A DNA stretch of 64,000 nucleotides from Pseudomonas faucium (GTDB lineage Bacteria; Pseudomonadota; Gammaproteobacteria; Pseudomonadales; Pseudomonadaceae): positions 155,429 through 219,428 of the forward strand of contig NZ_BQIP01000010.1 of NCBI RefSeq assembly GCF_021602585.1. Direction: 5' to 3'. Both the position numbers and the translations under genes were made by a program. Below, one piece after another: positions 42,588-52,200 of the stretch; the first letter of the stretch is position 1, and every line of letters starts with the position of its first letter. The notes beneath the pieces were generated by a model that did no database searches, was not told the origin of the DNA, and saw nothing but the letters and a program-made list of their open reading frames with translations.

Positions 42588-42794
42588 TTAGTCCCACAAG
42601 GTGACTTGCTCGGTTTCTGCCGCTGGCAGATCGGGCAGCTGGATCAGCACGCCGGCACGGTAGGGTTGTGCCTCTTCCGCCAGCCCCTGGTTGGCTTCCA
42701 GAACTGCTTCGACGGTACCGCTCAGGTGTCCATAGTAGCTTTGACAGAGAGTGTCGAGCAGGTCGCCATCAGACGTTCTGCAGGTCATCGCCAT
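42588..42794 (-). CDS. gpX-like LysM tail protein of prophage 2
   Basis: 68 residues, MAMTCRTSDGDLLDTLCQSYYGH, LysM-like; same 26-bp overlap with the U gene as in the tailocin. Confidence 0.88.
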   Translation of the reverse strand: MAMTCRTSDGDLLDTLCQSYYGHLSGTVEAVLEANQGLAEEAQPYRAGVLIQLPDLPAAETEQVTLWD

Positions 42795-43611
42795 ACTTCA
42801 CAAACTCCAGTGAAAACGACTGTTTACGCGGGATGCCGCCTGCCAGCAGCGCCGACTGATCCTCGTCGACACGCTGCAGGCACCAGGTACCGAGCACGGC
42901 GCCATAGCCGGTGGTGAGGCTCACCGGCAAGAGCTGCCGCCCCATGGCTCGCAAGGTGTCGAGCTGGCTGATCCCGCCCTTGAACAGCGGGAACACCGCA
43001 CCTTTGATCGATAAGGTGTCCTCCCCCTGCCCGACTGCCTGTTGAGCGATATCGCGGGTCAAGCGCTCCTGTGGAGTCCAGCGGTAAGCCGTCTTTCGCT
43101 GAAGCTCGTCGAATGCCGCTGTGTCCAGGTTGAAGTAGAACGGCCGCGCACCGGCCTTGAGGGGTTGAAGGATAAGCAAGTGCGCGAACGGCTTGACCGC
43201 TGCAGCAGAGGAAGCGCCAGTCGGCTTTATGGCGCCCGTTGGCAATATGCCCGGGGTGCGCGTGATCTGGCCAACGATACGGTTAGCGGCTGCCCCCGCC
43301 CGATTGGTTTGCGACCCCAGCACAGTGAGCACACCAAGCACTGCCGTGGTACCAGGGGTTGCAGGTCCGCCCTTGTTGGCCGCCTGCACAGCAAACGACT
43401 GCGCAGCACGGATCGCCCGTAAACCTCGCTGAAGCCTGGCGCCTTTCTTTGGATCAAGCGAGCTCTGCCGCTCCAACTCATCGGCCGCGAGCGTCATGCC
43501 AGTGACCGCGATATTAAGCGGGCTGAGCATGCCGCCAGGACCATTGCGGCCCGCTTCGCCTGCGGCAAGCACTGCCGAGAGCACCGTACTCATGTGTTGC
43601 TCGTAAGCCAT
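42769..43611 (-). CDS. gpU-like tail protein of prophage 2
   Basis: 280 residues. The C-terminal ~140 (FAHLLILQPLKAGARPFYFNLD to the end, with GAVFPLFKGGISQLDTLR and GYGAVLGTWCL) are the P2 gpU family and align well with the tailocin copy. The N-terminal half is different in sequence from the tailocin extension but similar in length and helical character. Confidence 0.88.
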   Translation of the reverse strand: MAYEQHMSTVLSAVLAAGEAGRNGPGGMLSPLNIAVTGMTLAADELERQSSLDPKKGARLQRGLRAIRAAQSFAVQAANKGGPATPGTTAVLGVLTVLGSQTNRAGAAANRIVGQITRTPGILPTGAIKPTGASSAAAVKPFAHLLILQPLKAGARPFYFNLDTAAFDELQRKTAYRWTPQERLTRDIAQQAVGQGEDTLSIKGAVFPLFKGGISQLDTLRAMGRQLLPVSLTTGYGAVLGTWCLQRVDEDQSALLAGGIPRKQSFSLEFVKYGDDLQNV

Positions 43612-43620
43612 AGAATCTCC

Positions 43621-46419
43621 TTAAGCCACGTCCGGTGCGTCATACAGCTGGGCTGAAGCCCTACGACCAGCAGCATCCCGCACCGCCTTGTCTATCAGCG
43701 ACCGCAATGGAGTTTCCAGATCACGAACCAGCTGGTACGGATCCTTGACATCCCCCTTCACGGTGACCGGCATGCTCAACGCAATGGAAAAGGACTGCTC
43801 GACCTTCGGGGCTTCGCTCTTAACCCGCTCCACGGCCTTGGTAGCTGCCGGGATGAGCACTTCGGGTGCCTGCGCTGAAACGGCCATCGAGCGCACCACT
43901 TCGCCCATCGGTGCATTTACTTGCGGTAGGCGAGCATCCAGGCCCCCTCGAGCAGCGTGCCTCGCCCCCTGCTGATCATCAGCAGCCAAAGCCACCGGCT
44001 TGGGAACTGCGGCAATCACCGTGGCGGTTTGACCCGTCAATGCTCGTGCGGGAGGCACGCCTACAGCGGAAGCCTCCACACCTGGCTGAGATTGATCAGC
44101 AATAGCCTTGGGCTTGTTGGTTACCGTCTTTCCTGGCTGAGGGTCGTCCTCTCCAAACAGAGCCTTCCCTAGCCAACCACCGATTACGTCACCGCCCAGC
44201 CCGCCGATCGCCATACCAATGGCCCCACCAATAGCAGTGCCTATAACGGGCACGACCGAGCCGAAGGCTGCGCCGGCCGCGCCACCCGCCCAGGCACCCG
44301 CCAAGCCGCCCGCTGCGCTGCCATAGCCCTCGGCCTTCTCGTTTTTGGTTTCAGCATTCAGCGCTGTATCCAACACGCCGGGGATCACATCAACCAGTTT
44401 GCCCCCTGGCAGGGCGCCGGCCAACTTCGTGGCTCCCCGAACGGTCCGTGCCATCCTGCCAAGCGACTTGGCATCGGCTGCGGCACCACCCACAGTCGAC
44501 ACCCTCGGCACTGAAGGTGTCGCCGCTGCTGGCACAGTTCTGCGCGCAGCGGCTTGCCGACGACGCCGACGACGGGAGCGACGACTACCAGGTTCAGCTG
44601 GCCCTGCTGGAGATCCTGCCGCTCCCAGTCGCCCAAAGGCATCGGTGTTCACGACAAACACGCGCTGTGGCTCGCTGCCGAGGCCGGCAACCGGATCATT
44701 GCTGGCCGGCGCGCCCAGGACTTTGCCCAAAGCCCCGAGCCCCGCATCAACTACACGGTTGCCAGCTCTCGGCAACGCCGCATCAGTTGACGCCTGGATC
44801 CTATCCACCCGCCGCGAGCCCCAAGCGCGGCCCCGTGCTACGTTGAACGCTCCACGCGCGATCTTGGCCCCGCTACGCACCGTCAGCAGCGCGCCGATCG
44901 CCGCAGTAAAGCCGGCAATTCCCATGACCACCGCCGGCATCTTGTCCGCCAGACCTGACATGCCCTGCGCGACCGCCGTCAGGCCCTGGGCGACCGCATC
45001 AGTGGCAGGGCGGATGGCATCGCCGACACTGCGCATGGTGTCATCCCAGGCCTGGCCGAGCTCCGCCCAGCGCTGCGAGGACGTCTCGCGGCGTTCTGCC
45101 AAGTTCTTGTCGAGAATGCCTGTGGCGTCCTTGGAAGCAGCTTTGAGCTCGGTGTAAAGTCCACGATTCTGCGCGTAGGCAGTCAGCGCGGCTTTAACCT
45201 GCATATCGGCGAACAGGTCGCCAGTACGCAGCGTCTTCTCCAAGGCATCGAGCGCCGCCTTGGCTTTCTCCGGGTCGACTTCCTTGTCGATGCCAGCCTG
45301 GGCTTCTTTAATCTTTTTCGCCTTCGCCGGGTCAGTCGCCTCCACGTACTGCATCGCGAGGGCCATGGATGATTCGATAACGTTCATGCCCTTCTGCAGG
45401 CCGGTATTCAAGGACGCCTGGTAGTCGATACCTGCATCCTTGTAGGCTTTTACTACGTCGCCCGATCCGATCTTTTCCATCCAGTTCTTGAAGTTGTTCG
45501 CCGCCTCATCAGAGCTGCCAGCAGTCTTCATCTGGACCTGCAGCATTGCACCGAGGGAAGAGACCGAATCCAGGCCGGTGATTCCGTTTTTCTCCATACC
45601 AGCGAGCAATTGCGGGAACCACTTGGCCATATCGCTTGCCTCGAAGCTGCCTGCCTGGCCTTGATAGGCGATGGCCTCCAACGCCTGCTCCATGACCTTG
45701 GGGTCATTGATCTTGGCGTTCTGCTGCAGCGCCATGATCATGCTGGCCGTGTCGACGCCGGAGGCGCCCTGGCCGATCGCGAACTTGGCCGCAGTCGGTG
45801 CGTAAGCCATGGCCTTATCCAGCTCCATGCCAGCCCCCACGAGCTGGTTGATCAGGTCGGCCACATCGTTGCGGCCCATACCTGTGTCCTTGGACGTTTG
45901 AATCACCGTCCGGCTAAGCTGCACTTCCTCCGTCGTGTTGACCTTGTCGGCCTTGATCGCAATGTCACGGATGATCGCCTGGTAGTCCGCACTGATCTTG
46001 GTGGGGATCGCCGTCAGCCCTGCCCCCACGACAGCAGCGCCCATGGTGCTCTTGAGCGCCGCCTTGCCCTGCCCGATCTGTTGATGCCCTTTCACCTGCA
46101 GGTCAGCAGCCTTCGCGTCACGTCCGAGGCGCTGGTATTCCCTGCTGAGGCGGCCGACCTCGACGCCCTGCTTGCGCAGAGCGTCCAAGTTACCATTGAG
46201 CTTGCGCAACAACTTATCCGCACCGGCGGCGCCGGAGTCGTGCGCCCGTTTCCATTCCGCCTGCAGCTTCATGGTTTCGCCAATGGTGCTTTTAAGCACC
46301 TTGGCCTTGTTACCTTTCTCCTCGAGCTTCTGTATGCGGCCTTCCACATTCTTGAAGGCCGCGCCTACAGAGGCTGCAACGGCGCCGCCAATCACCAGCG
46401 CTATCTGCGTTCTTGCCAT
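43621..46419 (-). CDS. Tape measure protein of prophage 2
   Basis: 932 residues. The N-terminal ~450 residues have the TP901-type tape-measure pattern (KISADYQAIIRDIAIKADKVN, DTGMGRNDVADLINQLVGAG, ALEAIAYQGQAGSFEASDMAKWFPQL). A hydrophobic segment (MPAVVMGIAGFTAAIGALLTV) lies near 510, then Arg/Ala-rich and Gly-rich blocks (GLAGAWAGGAAGAAFGS). The C-terminus (MPVTVKGDVKDPYQLVRDLE) matches the tailocin tape measure. Its length predicts a tail about 1.5 times that of the tailocin. Confidence 0.9.
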   Translation of the reverse strand: MARTQIALVIGGAVAASVGAAFKNVEGRIQKLEEKGNKAKVLKSTIGETMKLQAEWKRAHDSGAAGADKLLRKLNGNLDALRKQGVEVGRLSREYQRLGRDAKAADLQVKGHQQIGQGKAALKSTMGAAVVGAGLTAIPTKISADYQAIIRDIAIKADKVNTTEEVQLSRTVIQTSKDTGMGRNDVADLINQLVGAGMELDKAMAYAPTAAKFAIGQGASGVDTASMIMALQQNAKINDPKVMEQALEAIAYQGQAGSFEASDMAKWFPQLLAGMEKNGITGLDSVSSLGAMLQVQMKTAGSSDEAANNFKNWMEKIGSGDVVKAYKDAGIDYQASLNTGLQKGMNVIESSMALAMQYVEATDPAKAKKIKEAQAGIDKEVDPEKAKAALDALEKTLRTGDLFADMQVKAALTAYAQNRGLYTELKAASKDATGILDKNLAERRETSSQRWAELGQAWDDTMRSVGDAIRPATDAVAQGLTAVAQGMSGLADKMPAVVMGIAGFTAAIGALLTVRSGAKIARGAFNVARGRAWGSRRVDRIQASTDAALPRAGNRVVDAGLGALGKVLGAPASNDPVAGLGSEPQRVFVVNTDAFGRLGAAGSPAGPAEPGSRRSRRRRRRQAAARRTVPAAATPSVPRVSTVGGAAADAKSLGRMARTVRGATKLAGALPGGKLVDVIPGVLDTALNAETKNEKAEGYGSAAGGLAGAWAGGAAGAAFGSVVPVIGTAIGGAIGMAIGGLGGDVIGGWLGKALFGEDDPQPGKTVTNKPKAIADQSQPGVEASAVGVPPARALTGQTATVIAAVPKPVALAADDQQGARHAARGGLDARLPQVNAPMGEVVRSMAVSAQAPEVLIPAATKAVERVKSEAPKVEQSFSIALSMPVTVKGDVKDPYQLVRDLETPLRSLIDKAVRDAAGRRASAQLYDAPDVA

Positions 46420-46438
46420 TGCCTACCCCCTTTAAGGC

Positions 46439-46555
46439 TCAGTCCGTGAGCCACCAGAGCATGTCCGCGAAGGACATGCTCGATACCTCAGCTGCTGAAA
46501 AGCCCAGCTCAGCAGCCAGCCGTCTGGCCAGCTGCTTCTGCACCACCGGGTTAAA
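46439..46555 (-). CDS. E' extension of the prophage 2 tail chaperone
   Basis: A start-less 37-codon frame continuing gpE after a +1 (or -2) shift at GTT TAA C: NPVVQKQLARRLAAELGFS then MSFADMLWWLTD. It is homologous to the tailocin E' and in the same relative frame. The tape measure starts 20 bases after its stop. Confidence 0.75.
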   Translation of the reverse strand, partial: FNPVVQKQLARRLAAELGFSAAEVSSMSFADMLWWLTD

Positions 46556-46850
46556 CGTCGTCTTCCTGCACCAGGCGAAAATACCCGGCCTGCAGGCGCG
46601 TGTAGTCCTTCAGGACCAAAGACTCCAGGTCCTTTGGAGCGACCTCGGCCAGGGAGGCAAACAGGTTGAGTTCACGCTGCTCATCATCGTCACCGCCGGT
46701 TGCCTGTGCACTGCGCACATCACGCACAGTAGGGGCACGCAGCCTGATGCTGTCCTGTTGAATACCGTTCAGTTCGGTGGGCTTGCTCAGCTTCACGGTG
46801 ACGCTGTCAGCGGTCAGGGTCAGGTACTGGGGAAGTGGCTTGTTTTTCAT
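46551..46850 (-). CDS. gpE-like tail assembly chaperone of prophage 2
   Basis: 99 residues, MKNKPLPQYLTLTADSVTVK ... DDEQRELNLFASLAEV ... FRLVQEDDV then TAA. Homolog of the tailocin gpE. Its stop lies in the frameshift window leading to E'. Confidence 0.88.
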   Translation of the reverse strand: MKNKPLPQYLTLTADSVTVKLSKPTELNGIQQDSIRLRAPTVRDVRSAQATGGDDDEQRELNLFASLAEVAPKDLESLVLKDYTRLQAGYFRLVQEDDV

Positions 46851-46879
46851 ATCGCGTTGTCCTTGTGTTCGGAAATGAC

Positions 46880-47389
46880 TTACAGGCCGAGCGCAGCACG
46901 CTGCGCGGCCAACTGGTCGACACCATCAATCACCCGCTTCATGCCCAGGGCGTCGATTTCGTAAATGAGCCGCCCGTCCACCTCGAGCTTGTAGTAGGTC
47001 AACGAGACGCCGTGCTTGATCTCGGCTTTATCGCCCGCCTTCCAGTCGCCCATGTCGATCTCTTTCAAGCTCCCACGCAAGGTGACCACCACTGCTGTGA
47101 TTTTGCCCTTGAGGCCCTTGAAAGCCCCCCGGAAGGTGCCGTTGAAACCGCTGCCATCGGCCAGGCCGAAGAACTTCAATGCCTCGCGGCGCACGCCGGT
47201 AGTGGTGAAGTTCGCCTCTTGCTTTTCCATGCCCATGTCCATCTCGACCGGCATATCCATGCCGCCGGGGCGGTGCTCTTCCATCTTCAGCGTGAGCTTG
47301 GGCAGGGTCAGGCTGGGAACATCACCCTGGAAGCTGACGCCATCGACGAACAGGTTTAGGTTGGCCAGGGTTTCGGGAATCATTGCCAT
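46880..47389 (-). CDS. Tail tube protein (FII) of prophage 2
   Basis: 169 residues, same length as the tailocin tube, with ten differences counted by eye. The near identity means subunits could co-assemble if both clusters are expressed. Confidence 0.93.
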   Translation of the reverse strand: MAMIPETLANLNLFVDGVSFQGDVPSLTLPKLTLKMEEHRPGGMDMPVEMDMGMEKQEANFTTTGVRREALKFFGLADGSGFNGTFRGAFKGLKGKITAVVVTLRGSLKEIDMGDWKAGDKAEIKHGVSLTYYKLEVDGRLIYEIDALGMKRVIDGVDQLAAQRAALGL

Positions 47390-47401
47390 GCTGTGCGCTC
47401 C

Positions 47402-48586
47402 TTAAGCGGCGGAATCGAGGACTTCGGTCAGCCATTGGTTGGTGACCTCGACGCGGAAGTTGGGGTTTTCAGCCGGCGGCACGTCGGTGAAGCGGATGTT
47501 CCAGTACACCTTGCCCTGCTCCAGCTGGCTGGGCGTGTTCAGCTCGGTGTCGGCGTACACCTCGAAGTTGATGATTGCGCCCTGGTTCTTCAGGTCGCGC
47601 ATGAACGCCTGCAGGCCCTCGGTGACGTCCTTGACGTAGGTGGCCGTGATCGAGCGGTCGACCGCCCACTTGTGCCCGTACAGAATCGCGTCCATGACGA
47701 TATCCATGGTGCGCACGCGGGTGACGAAGGCCCATTTCGGATCACTCGACAGCGTGCGGTTGCCCCACAGCCGATAGCCGTCATCGCGAATAATGGTGGC
47801 GATGTTCGCGTTATTGAGCAGGTTGGCCCGGCACGTCTCGTCGCCGTCCAAGAACTCCACCGGGCGGGTAGTGCCGGTGACGCCGACGAACTCCTTGTTC
47901 GACGGCGAGGCCCAAAAGCCGTACTCGTTGTCAGTCCAGGCGAACAGCCCTGCCACCCATGCCGAGCCGGGGGCATCCACGGTCGCGCTCGCGGTGGTGT
48001 CCCAGTACTTCACCCCAGGGTCAACCAGGTAAGCGCGCTTGGCGCCGTACTCACCGGCATAGGAAATCGCCGCCTCGTCGGTGGTGTTGGGGCCGTCGAT
48101 GATGGCGATGCCGCGCAGCTTGTCGGCCAGCGCCACCAGTGCGGTGCCCACCGCCTGGCTCGCGCTGTGCTTGGGCGCCACCAAAAGCCGCGGCTGCGCG
48201 TTGTAACGGCTCTTGCCATCGAGCAGCGCCTGCAGGCCGGTACGCGTACCGTCGGCCAGCACGCCGCCGATAATGGCCGAGGTCTGTTCGGCCGCATCCT
48301 GCAGCTTGGCCACGCCACAGGCGACGATCACCGCCTTGGCGCGCATGTAGATCGCACGGCAGGCCTTGGTGATGGCGGCGCTTTCGCCAAAGGCGGCCAC
48401 CGCCTCGCGCTCGCTGGTGATCAACACCAGCTCGTTGGCCTTGGCCGTGGGCGCGACGGCGCCGTCGGTGCCCGGCCCAGGGGTGAAGGTATCAACCAAG
48501 CCGATGATCGAGGACGACGGCAAGGCGATTGTGCGCGCGCCGTTGTCGACGTTCGTTACGGTAACGCCGTGAAAGAAACCGCTCAT
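47402..48586 (-). CDS. Tail sheath protein (FI) of prophage 2
   Basis: 394 residues; nearly the same as the tailocin sheath, with a 6-residue net insertion near residue 40 (PGPGTDGAVAPTAKAN against EGAGATAKAN). C-terminus VTNQWLTEVLDSAA is identical. A terminator precedes the gene, suggesting its own promoter as for P2 FI. Confidence 0.94.
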   Translation of the reverse strand: MSGFFHGVTVTNVDNGARTIALPSSSIIGLVDTFTPGPGTDGAVAPTAKANELVLITSEREAVAAFGESAAITKACRAIYMRAKAVIVACGVAKLQDAAEQTSAIIGGVLADGTRTGLQALLDGKSRYNAQPRLLVAPKHSASQAVGTALVALADKLRGIAIIDGPNTTDEAAISYAGEYGAKRAYLVDPGVKYWDTTASATVDAPGSAWVAGLFAWTDNEYGFWASPSNKEFVGVTGTTRPVEFLDGDETCRANLLNNANIATIIRDDGYRLWGNRTLSSDPKWAFVTRVRTMDIVMDAILYGHKWAVDRSITATYVKDVTEGLQAFMRDLKNQGAIINFEVYADTELNTPSQLEQGKVYWNIRFTDVPPAENPNFRVEVTNQWLTEVLDSAA

Positions 48587-48645
48587 AAAATCTCCAGAAA
48601 CAAGAAGGTCCCGCAGTGCAGGGCCAGGTGGTACAGCAGAAAAGA

Positions 48646-48671
48646 AAACGCCCCGTCAGTGCGGGGCGTCA
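48646..48671 (-). terminator. Intrinsic terminator after the fibre chaperone of prophage 2
   Basis: On the minus strand ACGCCCCGCACTGACGGGGCGT is followed by TTTTC. It overlaps the end of the fibre-chaperone gene and separates it from the sheath operon, as in the tailocin. Confidence 0.8.
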
Positions 48672-49256
48672 GTCAGCGGCAGGGGCGTCGTCAGGGCTCG
48701 GCGGCCATTCAACGTCCTCGGGAAAACCCGGCTGCTGCTCGATGCGCGAAAGGTCAACGCGGTAATTCATCCAGGCCAGCAACAGCGCCTGCTCATCCTC
48801 GGTGGCCCGCTTCAGGCTTACAGCGTCTTGCAGGGGCCCCATGCGCAACGTGGCAACGGCCAGGCGCTCGTCCCGATCTTTCAGCACTTGCTGCCGCTCT
48901 CCGGCCACTTGGGCTGGCTGGTCCAACTCCCAAGCGCTGCCCGTCCAGTGGTGGTAAATGCTTGGCCGAGGCTGGCCGGTCAGCCCCTCGGGCAGCGGCC
49001 CAAAGTGCTGGTAATCTTCAGGGGCGCCGGTGGCCGTGCTGTACACCTGGCCACGATTGTCCTCAACCTGCACCCAGTCGCCCGACTCCCCCGAGCGCAC
49101 AACCGCATAACCCTCCAGCAAGGGCGGCGGCTCATTGAGGTAGGCGTGAGCCGGAACCAGCCAGTTATCGCTGTCCAGCGGGTCGGGATCGGCTACCCCC
49201 TTGCCCAGGTACTCCCCCGTCACCGGGTGAGCGTGGTAGATCGCCAGTGCTTCCAT
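48669..49256 (-). CDS. Tail fibre assembly protein of prophage 2
   Basis: 195 residues directly behind the fibre gene. N-terminus MEALAIYHAHPVTGEYLGKG with PLEGYAVVR-type repeats, then HWTGSAWELDQ and a helical C-terminus (RATEDEQALLLAWMNYRVDLS). This is the common layout of phage fibre-assembly (Tfa-like) chaperones. It is unrelated to the tailocin chaperone at 28,047. Confidence 0.8.
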   Translation of the reverse strand: MEALAIYHAHPVTGEYLGKGVADPDPLDSDNWLVPAHAYLNEPPPLLEGYAVVRSGESGDWVQVEDNRGQVYSTATGAPEDYQHFGPLPEGLTGQPRPSIYHHWTGSAWELDQPAQVAGERQQVLKDRDERLAVATLRMGPLQDAVSLKRATEDEQALLLAWMNYRVDLSRIEQQPGFPEDVEWPPSPDDAPAAD

Positions 49257-49267
49257 GAATCAGTTCC

Positions 49268-52200
49268 TCAGTATTTGATACAGGCCAGCATCGCAATGTT
49301 GCGCGGGCGCGCCTCGTTGCCACCGTCAGCCCAAATAGACAAGTTGTGGGCGTGCAGGCCGACGGTGTCCGAGTTTCCGGAGAAACTGTGAGAGTGGTCG
49401 CCACCTCCAGTCACTGCTGCGGCAACGCCGCTATCCCCTTGCGCCGTCGTCACTCGGTCGCTCAGCGAACCAACCGAGCTATTGAGCGCCCGATTGACCG
49501 GGTGAGCGTGTGCCCCGCTGGACGTGGTGTAACCTGAAACGGCGTGACTATGAGCCCCGTTGGCATCGGTTACACCGCCGTGTGCGTGGCTCAAGTTCTG
49601 CGAGATCTGAACCGACATCAAGGCCCGGTTTTGGTCAACCCCGCGTGCATCGTCCCAAGAGCGGACGAACTCGCCGCGCAGGTCCGGCACGTTAAAGGTG
49701 GTACTGCCATCACCCGCGCCGCCAACCGTGCCAATCGCTGAAAACAGTTTTGCGTAGGTGGTGCGGCTGACTTGCGCACCGTTCGCCTTCAGGTAACCAG
49801 GCGGTGGGAGAAAGCCAGGGAAATAGACAATTGTGCCGGGGGGCGCGCCGTCCATAGCCCATTCAGTCCACACACCCGCGACGGCCGTTCGGGTCCATTC
49901 AACGCCATTGCCGGCGCCTATCATCTTCTGCGCGCCGTGCGTGAAGGCGTTCCCCCACACCGTGAGGTAGCCATTCGTGATCCCTGGCGGAAAATTCGTG
50001 CCGTTGCCCGCAAAATATTGACCTCCCTCAAAGACCGTATTGAGGTCTACGCCCACCAGATCAAGAAGGTCTGCCGTGCCAAGGCCGTACTTCGCCATGG
50101 ACGCACGCACAAATGCCGTCGTTGCGACCTGCGAGTTACTGGTTCCCACCGCCGCCGTCGGCGCCGTCGGCACGCCGGTCAGCCCAGGGCTGGCCAGCGG
50201 CGCCTTAGCTGCCAAGGAATTGGTCATGGTAGTGGCAAAGTTCGGATCATTGCCCAGTGCAGTTGCCAGCTCATTGAGCGTGTCCAGCGCACCAGGTGCC
50301 GACGCCACCAACGTCGAAATGGCCGCCTGCACAAACGCGGTGGTCGCCAGGCGGGTAGTGTTGTTGCCAGCAGCCTGAGTGGGCGCGGTCGGGGCGCCGG
50401 TGAACGCCGGGGAGTTCAACGGGGCGCCTTGAATCCAATCGTCCTGGCTTGGAGCTGGCCCTGTAAACCCGCGCCACCAGAGGCTCGCACCGGCGCCCGC
50501 GCCGGCAACACCAAGCTGCGCCGGACGAATAGCCCGGATGATATGCCAGCCGCCAAAAGCCTGGCCGGCCACCGGTGAGCCGACGGTAGCCTGGTCATCC
50601 GTGGAAAGCGCCTGGATTACCCGCGTTGCAGATACGTTATTGCACTGCGCCGGGGTTACCGTGTACGCCGGAGCAATTGCCCCTACACCGCCAACCCCTA
50701 CTGCAGCAAATGCCGCAGTAATATCCGCAAGGCTTGCAAGGGGCACCCAAGCACCATATGCCATGGTCGTGGTTTTCGACCGAATCTGCAGAACAGGCAC
50801 GCTGCTGGTGGTGTTCAGGTGGATCTGCACCGATGCTTGGCCGGCGCTACCGTACTGAATATGCAGGAGACAGCCCGTGTTGGGGGCGTTGACGGCCGTG
50901 CTGGTACAGCGATACAGCCCAGATGCAGACACTGCATCAAGATCAGAGACGGCCGGCGAAGTACCGCCAATCCCGTATTGCAGCATTCCGGCAAGAATGG
51001 CCGCCATGGTGGCGATCTGGCCAGTGTTGGTGCCCACGGGTGCTGTAGGCGCCTGTGGCACACCACTGAACACCGGCGAAACCACCTTAGCCGTCTCATC
51101 CCACTTCGACCAGGTGCCGGCATAGCAGGTACGAACGAATACTTTATTGTTCGCCGTGTGCAGCGTGTATTGCTGCGTAACGATGCTCAAGCCTGCGGCC
51201 TGCACCAACAGCGTACCGGCTGAAGGTTCGGGGTAATTCAGCTCGGTGGTTGCCTGGAAGCTGCTGCTCTGGCCATACGAACCCGGAGTAACGATGCTAT
51301 TGAGGTTGGTGCCGTTCGGGATGTTGGAGCCTTGAACGCCTCCCGAGCCCCAGCCAAAGGCACCCAACAATGACTGCACAAACTGGGTCGTTGCCAGGCT
51401 CGTGTCGTTGGCCGTGGACGCCGCCGTGGGCGCCTTGGGCACCCCGGTAAACGTTGGGCTGGCCAGCGGCGCCTTGGCGGCCAAGGCGTTGGTCATGGTG
51501 GTTGCAAAATTGGGGTCATCGCCCAGCGCCGCCGCCAGCTCTTTGAGCGTGTCCAGGGCACCCGGTGCCGATGCCACCAGGGCCGCCACGGCGGCCTGCA
51601 CAAACGCGGTATTGGCGACCTGCAACGAGTTGTTGCCGGCCGCCGGCGTCGGCGCCGTGGGCGTCCCGGTCAGGGCCGGGCTGGCTAGCGGTGCCTTGGC
51701 CGCCAGGGCGCTATCAACCTCGGTCTTGGTGTGCACGTCAGTCAGGCCATAACCCGCCACCGTGGTCGGGTTGGTGGCCGCTGTCACGCGCCCATACTTG
51801 TCGACCGTTACGCTGCGGTAGGTGCCGGCGGCTACGCCGGTGCGGCCAAAGGCCATTTCAAAAGCCAGCCCCGTCACGCCCAGGCTGATCGGCGCGTCGG
51901 TGACCAACTGCCACGCGCTGTCACCGTTGACCGTACCCTTTTCCACCAGGACCAATAGCCCCGGCGTCACTTTGCTGCTGGTGTCGGCATCCGTGGCACG
52001 GGTCCAGGCGGCGGTCGCCACCACGTAAATGCCGTTGTCCTTGGCCGCCGTTTGGTTCTTGACCAGCACCCGGTTGCCGGCCTGCAGGGCCACGCCGTCG
52101 ACCGTCTGCAGCCCGGTCAATGCGATGTTGGCCGTGGTTGAAGCGACCACCGAGTGCTTGAAGTCTTGGCGGGCCAGCTCTTCGGTGACCCATTCGCGGG

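Noticed and set aside
47393-49138. 581-codon plus-strand frame
   Set aside because: Antisense of the sheath and fibre-chaperone genes; both are firmly supported on the minus strand.
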